This document shows positions 36,131-46,300 of a stretch of DNA of 64,000 nucleotides, in pieces. Source of the stretch: Pisaster brevispinus (lineage: Eukaryota; Echinodermata; Asteroidea; Forcipulatida; Asteriidae); the NCBI GenBank assembly GCA_023634235.1, contig JAMKCF010000008.1, forward strand, positions 5,974,676 to 6,038,675. The letters run 5' to 3'. Positions within the stretch are counted from its first letter, which is position 1. Every line of letters starts with the position of its first letter. Position numbers and translations under genes: made by a program. The notes below the pieces were generated by a model, which saw nothing but the letters and a program-made list of their open reading frames with translations, ran no database searches and was not told the origin of the DNA.

Positions 36131-37207
36131 AACTCCGATGAAGCAAGTGGTCACCATACGGAAGATGTGCCTCTGTGCTCTCCCAAGACAAACAACGGAC
36201 AACAACCGGAGGTAACCCAGGATGAACAATTCTGGAAAGATTATCATCAAACTAAAGCAGAAGCCATGTTATACCGGAAGGCCTGCAAGACCTTCAAGCT
36301 ACTCAGCCTTCTCGACATCAAAGACGACGACGGGGCCTTCGAGAGGTATACAGGCATTCCTAATTATGCAGTCTTCAAAGTTTTGCACGACTATCTGAAA
36401 CCCAATTCAAAATGTTCAGGAGAGAAATCAGCTCGCGACACGCTGTCAAACTCCACCAAACGAACTTTGACCTCACAGGAGGAGTTCTTCATGTTTCTGG
36501 TCACAATCAAGACAGGCAACCTGGCCAGTGACATGGCCTTGCGATTTGGCATCACCAAGCCCACATTCAGCGTCATATTCGCTTCGTGGGCTGTCTTTGT
36601 GAGCAACATGCTGGACGACTTCGGCAAGACAGTGATGAAGCCACACGCCAGTAAGTTTGAAGAGGTTGAAACATTTATAGTCATTGATTGTACGGCACTT
36701 CTTCCAAAAATACAAACCCAACCCAACAGGGAAGGTCCGCAGAAACGGAGGTTACTCTGCGTTGGAATTAGTCAGCAGGGAGTAGTGACCAGCGTTCTGG
36801 GCAATTTGAAAGGTTCTGCCTCAGTGGAGGTTGCGTCAAGCACGTCCAAAGATATGAGTCGAAACTCTGACCAATCTGAAAACTCGCACATCATTGTTGA
36901 CCACGATCAGGATGAGACAGCGGAAAAAGTACCTGGCGAAGAAACACCAGCCGAAGAAACACCAGCCGAAGAAGCACCAGCCGAAGAAATACCAGCCGAA
37001 AAATCACCAACCATGATCACCGACAAGGAACAGTTAAACGCGGGAAACCCAGCAAGGGAAAAGACATCGCATCACGTCGACATAACTTTGAATAGAATCA
37101 GACAGTTTTGTTATTTAAAGCAAGAAGTTGAACCATGTAATGTTGACCTGTACGAACAAGTTTTTAAAGCTTGCGCCTACCTCACCAATTTCCAGCCTGC
37201 ATCATGA
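36131..37207 (+). CDS. Locus C: domesticated transposase-derived terminal exon (5' exons not found)
   Basis: A phase-0 exon of 358 codons plus stop, starting after TTTTTCAG. It has no early ATG and the frame is closed upstream, so a 5' exon is required. It aligns along its length with the last exons of loci A and B: QFWKDYHQTKAEA, ERYTGIPNYAVF, helix-turn-helix (LTSQEEFFMFLVTIKTG...DMALRFGITKPTFSVIF), VIDCTALLPK (first acidic residue in the usual IDCT setting), LLCVGISQQGVVTSVLG, KGSASVEV (where active enzymes have SDK, the Asp is lost), VDITLNRIRQF and ACAYLTNFQP. The catalytic middle is replaced by an acidic linker with about five EETPA-like repeats. Nearest phase-compatible THAP exon on this strand: 22578-22952. 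It could also be a terminal-exon retrocopy-like fragment, but the intact frame over 358 codons suggests function. Confidence 0.7.
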   Translation, partial: NSDEASGHHTEDVPLCSPKTNNGQQPEVTQDEQFWKDYHQTKAEAMLYRKACKTFKLLSLLDIKDDDGAFERYTGIPNYAVFKVLHDYLKPNSKCSGEKSARDTLSNSTKRTLTSQEEFFMFLVTIKTGNLASDMALRFGITKPTFSVIFASWAVFVSNMLDDFGKTVMKPHASKFEEVETFIVIDCTALLPKIQTQPNREGPQKRRLLCVGISQQGVVTSVLGNLKGSASVEVASSTSKDMSRNSDQSENSHIIVDHDQDETAEKVPGEETPAEETPAEEAPAEEIPAEKSPTMITDKEQLNAGNPAREKTSHHVDITLNRIRQFCYLKQEVEPCNVDLYEQVFKACAYLTNFQPAS

Positions 37208-39038
37208 TACCGGGGGAAGTAGTCACCAAACAACCAAACACCAAACAACAATTTTTAGGCCACCATCTTGGTCATGTTCCCTACATCCAATGACTAAGTG
37301 AATGCTAATATTTATTGAACAGAACCCCCCCCCCAAAAAAAAAAAAAACAAACCCAGACCATTTTCCCCCTTCCAGCCTCAGTTTGTTCACAATGATTTG
37401 GATTTGGGAAACATCACGATGGTCGTACCATGACAGAGGTCTGTAATCAACACATGCCTTGTGCGTGTTCCCTGTGGATTGTTTTTTTGCTTTAAGACTG
37501 GGGGGGGGGGGGGGGGCAGTTTATTAATAAACTGTAAATAATTTACTAAACATGTACTAATCAATGTACTAGTTGAAGGCATTCATGGCACGTCTTCTTC
37601 AAGTTCCCAGAGTCTTGTTTTGCCTTTCTTTTTTGCGTGTCGTTTAGGGCCTACTCATATTTTTTATGAGTGTTTAGGGTTAATTTCAGATTAAAGCAGT
37701 ATAGTTGTAATTACCTATTTTACATGAGTCTTTTTCAATAATCATCTTGACCATCCTACAACTTTTTGAAAAGAATATCAAGCAAGTATCATTGAAGACG
37801 CCAAATAAAGAAGAAGTAATATAATAACAAAAATAAAACAAATATCACAACTGCTTATTAAAATTGTCACAATATATTAGTAAGCATTTTGGACGGGCTG
37901 TCAAGTATTACTTTTCACTTTGATGACACAAAAACAAATCCACCAGCGGTTTAGTTAAATTCATACGATGTTTCCAAAAATGTCCATCGGAGGTAGGACC
38001 TATCGATAATTATACATTAGGCAGTTAGGTGGGCTTCACGTTTTAGCGGTAGTTGCCAAGGGTCAGAAAAGCACCTTTCCTTTGTGCAGTAAATGGAACT
38101 AAATTGAATGATAGAGAAGTATTTAATCTCATATGGGAATCAAAATATTAAACTGCACATAATTTATTTACTGAGGCCTGAATTTCTTTATTTTATTTAC
38201 CCCACACTGTTAGTTGGCCCAATACGATGGAAAGGTGCACGTTGAGGAAGACGAACACATCACTCTCCGCGCCATTCCTGCACCGCACGCTTATAATTTT
38301 ACTCTTTAAAAATTATGATAATATTTTACGTTTCTGAGGTGGAAATGGTGGAAATCCATTGCGACGATTTTTTCCCCAGAAGCGAAACAGGATCACACAT
38401 GCATTTCAATGAGTACAACTACACTTGTAAGCATAGAATAATGATAAAATTACATGGCCTATAGGCCTAGTACTTCAGCAACCGGCCTAAATTTCGCATA
38501 GTGTGGAATCTCTATATATAAAACCTCGAAATTTGGTGTGTGTGTGTGTTTTTTTTTTTATCAAAAAGTTATTGCATGGTTACAAATGACTTGTTTTAAA
38601 ACTGACTTTGGGGGGTGAGCCATTGACAATAATACCACATAAGGAATAATTCCAAACTTTAAAAATATACTATAGGTCTACAAACTTTTATCAATTTGAT
38701 AAAAAAATTTTACGGAAGTATTGCTAGCAGCCCCTATTATTCGAATGTTCGTCGCGTGTGCATTCTAGAATTTTGTTTTATTCCACGCGCTCGCGTAAGC
38801 TTGGAAGCGCACGCAAACACTGACGTCCACACGCATTGCGCTTGCTTCATACTTAACACATGCTCTCCAATGCAAGCGCGTGTTTGATGAGGGCGTCCTG
38901 CGCGCCAGCGCCGATGTAAATTGCGCGCGCGTTTTAAATTTTAAATTTGTTGTCGAGAAAACTGTTCATTCCCTATTCTTGGCGTGCTGTACAAAGAGGT
39001 ATTCCTGCGTGTTCCTGCGGACATTCTAATCGACTACC
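37208..39038. other. Intergenic DNA between locus C and the HSF-like gene
   Basis: No supported exon. Holds a C9-12/A14 tract near 37325, a 17-base G run near 37501, an AATAAA at about 37804 that could end the locus C transcript, a TATATAAA at about 38514 roughly 520 bases before the HSF start, a GT dinucleotide run near 38540, and a GCGCGCGCG stretch near 38925. The assignment of these as regulatory sites is inference. Confidence 0.4.
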
Positions 39039-40941
39039 ATGAGTTCTTCAAGCTCAACATCACTCGGTGCCGTTTCTTGCCCAATCAACTCCAACACATT
39101 CCCCGGAAAGCTGTGGAAGTTGGTGAATGGCGGACGGTTCCAGTCTATCGGCTGGAGTAATGGTGGAACGTGCATTGCAATCAACGGCACGACCTTCAAA
39201 AATGAGGTCCTCTACAATGAAGAATTCAGCGTGTTCAAAACACAGAACTTCTCAAGTTTTGTTCGGCAGCTCAATCTGTACGGCTTCCGGAAACTGGCGG
39301 CAGTTTCCACAAGGGAAAGCATGTCCGGGGAGGACGTCCACCATTTCCAGAACCCGTTCTTCAATCGGAACCGCCCCGAGTTACTAGGCCATGTTCGACG
39401 GGCTGGAAACCGACGTCGTGGAGGAAGCGAAAATGCCGAAAACTCGTATTTTACCACCACCCCTTACCGCTTTGGCCATCTGTCCTCAGGCTGTCGTAAC
39501 CCACAGACATTGTTCCATCACCAGGGAGCCACTTATGCCCCAGTCAAGTCCGAACCTCTTCATGATATTCACAATCGCTTCAGCCCATACCAGCAGACAC
39601 CTTGCACCAATACTGTCCAGCCAAATTACTATGGCCATTCGTCGTGGAGCCCAAGTGTCAACGGAGCGGGAGTTGGCCTTCATGGTTTGACGTTGATCGC
39701 GAACACGGTCAGCGGGTCTCTCACGGCAACATGCCCGGCAGAGCCCCGGCAAGTCGACTACCCTACGCTGTTCAACCAACAAGGGCAGCTGAAGAAATTT
39801 GTTGTCATTCAAGAAGACATTAGCCCAAGCTTCATCGGTAGTTTGCAGAATCCAGGTGGTAAGTTTCGATGCGTTTTAGGCCTTCGAAGACCTCTGATTG
39901 ATGTCGCTTTAAAAAAAAACTTCGAAAAGTACCGGTAGGCTAGGCCTACATGAATGGGGTTTTACACTTTTTTACACTCTTGATTGGACGTTTTCTTGCA
40001 CTGCCACTAACTTCTTATACAGTTATTGTGATTGTGCACCAAGGAAGGTCCGTGGATGGGATATAGTATGTAGCGTTTGTCTGCTGAAGTTTGGGGAAAA
40101 GATATGTTGGAAAGTAATTTTAATATGATTTTTCACAACAGGTATTTCTTTGTCAAGGTGTAATGACTCCCTGCTGACTACCAGCTACGACCCCATGCTA
40201 TGTGCGGTACCCCAACCGAGCCCGCCTCACCCACCAACCACCAGCCAAGCATTCATTATGTCTCCCCCGTCGAACCAGAGTGGTCTATGCTACAACAACC
40301 TGGCAACCGGACACTCTGGACTGAGCAGTGCCAACCTTAGCCAAGGGGTTCAAGCTTCTTCTGAGATTCCAGTTCAGGTCTACACACACTTAACCCCAAG
40401 TGTTTCCGTAGACACTCAACTGGAACACTACCAGCAGGTATAAACGTGCTATATAAGAGACGGGGGACACTAGGTAGCTCATTTTTGGGTGGCTAAAAAT
40501 AATTCTTGCTCGCAGATGAGGAGCTAAATATTGCGAAGGCCGCGGCTATAAACGTGGTCAAGCCGCAGTAAAAAGTCATTAGCAGCTATCAGTTGATATC
40601 GGCTCACGATCAGTCATGGGGCACGACAGAGATCTAAAGTGTCATGGGGAAGTATAGAACAGCTAAAAGGCGGCGTGTAGTTGCTTTAAAAAAAAAGGCC
40701 CCTCTCTCACTTTAAATTGAGTGTTATTGTGTTATTGGTGTGTACGTAGTTCACAAAGTTGTTTTTGATTTCTTCTTTTCATAATATTTAGGTCTGTCTC
40801 CCCCAGGTAACAAATGGAGGCACAGTAGGTTCACCTGCCACAGTTTCAGACAGCTGCTGTGGAAACATTCAGGCAATGTCCAGCGTCGACGGTAAACCCG
40901 AAACACAAGAAGTATCAGAAAATGTAATAAGACCATACTGA
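39039..40941 (+). CDS. HSF5: HSF5/HSFY-type heat shock factor family transcription factor
   Basis: Exons 39039-39858, 40142-40437 and 40792-40941. Junction phases agree (1, then 0), with GTG|GTAAGT, CAACAG|G, CAG|GTATAA and TTTAG|GTC borders; product about 421 residues. An HSF-type winged-helix DNA-binding domain spans about residues 20-125: TFPGKLWKLVNGGRFQSIGW, then FKTQNFSSFVRQLNLYGFRK (recognition helix) and HHFQNPFFNRNRPELL. NFSSFVRQLNLYGFRK and HFQNPFF..N.PELL are closer to HSF5 and HSFY than to HSF1/2/4. After the domain comes an Arg-rich RRAGNRRRGGS, then low-complexity Ser/Pro/Gln-rich sequence. No leucine-zipper trimerisation repeat is visible, as in HSF5. It is a nuclear, sequence-specific regulator; HSF5 acts in the male germ line in vertebrates, but that role is not inferable here. 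The exon 3 acceptor has an alternative CAG at 40806. Orthology is HSF5-like, not proven. Confidence 0.8.
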
Positions 40942-42329
40942 TTGTGAACACTATATATACACGTGGCTTGACCGGTGTGTGTGCGGGGGGGGGGGGCACT
41001 CAGAGCCCTTGACCCCTCCTCCCATTGCCCCCAGTTCTTACACAGGCTACTGGAAAACGCGTAAAAGAACGTGAAATTTAAAATAATAGAACAATGTACT
41101 TCTCAAAAATCTGTTTAGAGCTTTTTGTTGTTTGAGTAATTTTAGTTCAGGAAGTGCACACTTAATTTTGTAATAATAATTAAATTACTGTAGGCCCTAT
41201 GTTTGAGCATTTTAATACTGTCTTTCTTTAAGTGTAAAAAAATGACAAGTTAAAAAAATGACAAGGATAAAATATTGTTTACATTTCGAGGAAAAAGTTT
41301 GAGCAGTTGAGACGGATGTGTTGTGTATAATATGTATTCTTAAATACTTATTTGCCAAAAATAGTTAACGGCCTGCCTGACGTTTCGACCATAGGCCATT
41401 TTTGCATTTACACCATGCCCTTTTGGTTGGTAAGAATTAGTTTGCAACAGCTAATTATTTATTCTTAAATAGTTTAATGACAACATTTCAACGATTTTAC
41501 ATACATTTTTTGTTTTGTACATTATGAAATTGTATGAAATACATCAATTATACTATTGGAGACTTTAATTTATGAATAAACCCAATTTTACTAGCATTAT
41601 GTTATACTGAATGTAATTGTCCTCGTTGCAAATTTGAGCTAAAACATCATATCTGAAAATTTTAGGTGGGCGGCAAAATGCTACCGTGAGTGATTGTCCG
41701 AACTTGGGTTTTGTTTTGTAGTGTGTTAATACATCGGAGTGTGGATCCATAATAATGGATTGAATCCCGTTACAACGGATTATGTTATTTTTGTTGGCGC
41801 TTATGGGCTTTCGTTGTACGGTCACTTTAAAGTAGGCAAACTGCTTCGTGCGGAATCCCATCTACCAGGCCAGGGGTGGGGGAGGGGGGCTACGGACCAG
41901 ATAAGGTTTCATCGGACTCCGGGAGAAATCCCTTAAAACTTGCAGCACGGTTTAATAATACAGGAATCCATAAATAAGTTCTTTTGTTCAGTTATAAAAA
42001 CTGAAAGTTAAGCTTAAATTACCATATGCCTGGTCATGAATAATAAACGAGCATTAAAGGTGCCAAATTTTTTGAGATTTGAGAAAAAGATCGATATTAA
42101 AGGCGGCACAATTAGCTTGGAAAAGCCTTTAGATTTCCATAGGCATCCGCCTACATTTACCTTCGGGCAGGTGCCGCTGCTGACATAAAACTACTAAAGG
42201 AAACATTCTGCGAAGTTCAGTGAATCTTTAGATGGATAAACTTCTGATGTATTATTCTGTAGTCTTTGGGTGACCATTTCATTTTGTTTTTAAAGTGATT
42301 TCTGAATGGCTGCCGATGTAATGCAGGCC
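40942..42329. other. Spacer between the HSF-like gene and the satellite array
   Basis: No supported gene. Contains a G10 run near 40985, AATAAA at about 41575 (a possible HSF-like polyadenylation site) and AT-rich sequence. The transition into the satellite is gradual: the last few hundred bases carry no clear monomer match until about 42330. Confidence 0.45.
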
Positions 42330-43339
42330 ACTATTTACACGCCTATGCCGGCGAGAAAATGCCGACACAAAAAGGGTCCGAAATAAACTCTGCGCTAAGC
42401 TTGGGAATAACTCCCGAACTAGGCATGCTAGAGAGATGAAATAAGTACCTGACTCTGCATTGGATATCCCTGCATCCGAAAATCAGACTTTTAGGGACGC
42501 AGCAGGCAAGCTTTATACCGGAATTGACCAGCAGGTGGGGCTACTCCAAACGCTCCTTAGAAGCATCTCCAATGGGATGTTTGTACACAGAGCTGTTAAA
42601 AAAACAAAGACAAAGTAAGGACGGTCAATTCACCCACAGAATATTACTGGATTTTCACAAGTTTTACACCATTAGAAAAGCCCGTTTCAAGGCCTCTTGT
42701 GTCCGTGAGTTTCGTTTAGCTGACCATTTTGTAGGCGAGGCGAGCGTCCTGGAAGTAGGGCTCCCCGAAACTCCACTATATTACATGCCTACGTCATCGC
42801 CAGTTAGAAAATGCCGGCACAAAAAGGTCCAAAATAAATTATGTGCTAAGCTTGGAAATAACTCCCGATCTAGGGATGCTAGAGAGACAAAATTTGTACC
42901 TGACTCTGCCTTGGATATCTCTGGATCCGAAAATTAAACTTTAAGGGTCGCGGAAGTAACGCATCAAACCGGAAATGACCAGCAGGTGGGGCTACTCCGA
43001 AGGCTCCTCAAAAGCATCTCCAATGGGATATTTGTACAAAGAGCTGTCAAAGAAACAAAGACAAAGTATTAAAAGGACGGTCAAATCACCCTCAAAAAAT
43101 TACTGGAATTTTCACAAGTTTTACACCATTAGAAAGCCCGTCTCAAGTGCTTTCTCGTCCGTGAGTTTCGTTGAGCTGACAATTTTGTAGGCGAGGCGAG
43201 CGTCCTGGAAGTAGGGCTGCCCGAAACTCCACTGTATTACATGCCTACGTCATCGCCAGTGAGAAAATGCCGGCACAAAAAGGTCCCAAATGAATGCTGT
43301 GCTAAGCTTGGGAATAACCACCGATCTAGGCATGCTAGA

Positions 43340-46300
43340 GAGACAAAATTTGTACCTGACTCTGCCTTGGATATCCTTGCATCCGAAAATCAAACTTTTA
43401 GGGTCGCGGAGGGCACGATTTATACCGGAATTGACCAGCAGGTGGGGCTACTCCGAACGCTCCTTAAAAGCATCTCCAATGGGATATTTGTACACAGAGC
43501 TGTTAAAAAAACAAAGACAAAGTAAGGACGGTCAATTCACCCACAGAATATTACTGGATTTTCACAAGTTTTACACCATTAGAAAAGCCCGTTTCAAGGC
43601 CTCTTGTGTCCGTGAGTTTCGTTTAGCTGACCATTTTGTAGGCGAGGCGAGCGTCCTGGAAGTAGGGCTCCCCGAAACTCCACTATATTACATGCCTACG
43701 TCATCGCCAGTGAGAAAATGCCTGCACAAAAAGGTCCAAAATGAATTCTGTGCTAAGCTTGGGAATAACCCCCGATCTAGGCATGCTAGAGAGACAAAAT
43801 TTGTACCTGACTCTGCCTTGGATATCCTTGCATCCGAAAATCAAACTTTAAGGGTCGCGGAGGGTACGCTTTATACCGGAAATGACCAGCAGGTGGGGCT
43901 ACTCCGAACGCTCCTCAAAAGCATCTCCAACGGGATATTTGTACACAGAGCTGTCAAAGAAAAAAGACAAAGTAAGGACGGTCAAATCACCCTCAGAATA
44001 TTACTGGATTTTCACAAGTTATACACCATTAGAAAGTCCGTTTCAAGGCCTCTTGTGTCCGTGAGTTTTGTTGAGCTGATCATTTTGTAAGCGAGGCGAG
44101 CATCCTGGAAGTAGGGCTGCCGAAACTCCACTGTATTACATGCCTACGTCATCGCCAGTTAGAAAATGCCGGCACAAAAAGGTCCGAAATAAGATCTGTG
44201 CTAAGCTTGGGAATAACTCCCGATCTAGGCATGCTAGAGAGACAAAAGTTGTACCTGACTCTGCCTTGGATATTCCTGCATCCGAAAATCAAACTCTTAA
44301 GGTCGCGGAGGGCACGATTTATACCGGAAATGACCAGCAAGTGGGGCTACTCCGAACGCTCCTCAAAAGCATCTCCAATGGGTTATTTGTACACAGAGCT
44401 GTCAAAGAAACAAAGACAAAGTAAGGACGGTCAAATCACCCTCAAAATATTATTTGATTTTCACAAGTTTTACACCATTAAAAAGCCCGTCTCAAGGGCT
44501 CTCTTTTCCGTGTGTTTCGTTGAACTGACCATTTTTTAGGCGAGACGAGCGTCTTGGAAGTAGAGTTGTCCGATACTCCACTCTATTACATGCCTACGTC
44601 ATCTCCAGTGAGAAAATGCCGGCACAAAAAAGTCCAAAACAAACTGTGTGCTTAGCTTGGGAACAACTCCCGATCTAGGCATGCTAGACAGACAAAATTT
44701 GTACCTGACTCTGCCTAGGATATCCCTGCATCCGAAAATCAAACTCCTAAGGTCCCGTAGGGCACGCTTCATACCGGAAATGACCAGCAGGTTGGACTAC
44801 TCCGAGCGCTCTTCAAAAGCATTTACAATGGGATATTTGTACACAGAGCTGTCAAAGAAACAAAGACAAAGTAAGGACGGTCAAATCACCCACAAAATAT
44901 TTTTTGATTTTCACAAGTTTAACACCATTAGGAAGCCCGTCTCAAGGGCTCTCTCGTCCATGAGTTTCGTTGAGCTGAACATTTTGTAGGCGAGCCGAGC
45001 ATCCTAGAAGTAGGGCTGCCCGAAACCCCACTGTATTACATGCCTACGTCATCGCCAGTGAGAAAATGCCGGCACAACAAGGTCAAAAATAAATTATGTG
45101 CTAAGCTTGGAAATAACTCCCGATCTAGGCATGCTAGAGAGACAAAATTTGTACCTGACTCTGCCTAGGATATCCCTGCATCCGAAAATCAAACTCTTAA
45201 GGTCCTGTAGGGCACGCTTCATACCAGAAATGACCAGCAGGTTGGACTACTCCTAACGCTCTTCAAAAGCATCTACAATGGGATATTTGTACACAGAGCT
45301 GTCAAAGAAACAAAGACAAAGTAAGGACGGTCAAATCACCCACAAAATATATTTTGATTTTCACAAGTTTTACACCATTAGGAAGCCTGTCTCAAGGGCT
45401 CTCTCGTCCATGAGTTTCGTTGAGCTGACAATTTTGTATCTAACTCTGCCTTGGATATCCCTGCATCTGAAAATCAAACTCTTAAGGTCGCGCAGGGCAC
45501 GCTCCATACCGGAAACGACCAGCAGTTGGGGCTACTCTGAACGCGCCTCAAAAGCATCTACAATGGGATATTTGTACACAGAGCTGTCAAAGAAACAAAG
45601 ACAAAGTAAGGACCGTCAAATCACCCTCAGAATATTACTGGATTTTTACAAGTTTTACACCATTAGAAAGCCCATCTCAAGGGCTCTTTAGTACATGAGT
45701 TTCGTTGAGCTGACCATTTTGTAGGCGAGACGAGCGTCCTGGAAGTAGGGCTGCTCGAAACTCCATTGTCTTACATGCCTACGTCATCGCCAGTGAGAAA
45801 ATGCCGGCACAAAAAGGTCCCAAACAAAATATGTGCTAAGCTTGGGAATAACTCCCGATCTAGGCATGCTAGAGAAACAAAAATTGTACCTGACTCTGCC
45901 TTGAATATCCCTGCATCCGAAAATTAAACTCTTAAGGTCTCGGAGGGCACGCTTCATACCGGAAATGACAAGCAGATTGGCCTACTTCGAACGCTTCTCA
46001 AAAGCATCTACAATGGGATATTTGTACACTGAGCTGTCAAAGAAACAAAGACAAAGTAAGGACAGTCAAATCACCCTCCAAAAATAACTTGATTTTCACA
46101 AGTTTTACACCATTAGAAAGCCCGTGTCAAGGCTCTCTCGTCCGTGAGTTTCGTTTAGCTGACAATTTTGTAGGCAAGGCGAGCGTCCTGGAAGTAGGGC
46201 TGCCCGAAACTCCACAGTATTACATGCCTACGTCATCGCAAGTGAGAAAATGCCGGCACAAAAAGGTCCACAATAAATTCTGTGCTAAGCTTGGGAATAA

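Noticed and set aside
39486..39812. Minus-strand and alternate-frame genes over the HSF-like exon
   Set aside because: They overlap a well-supported HSF DNA-binding-domain exon and have no family signature.
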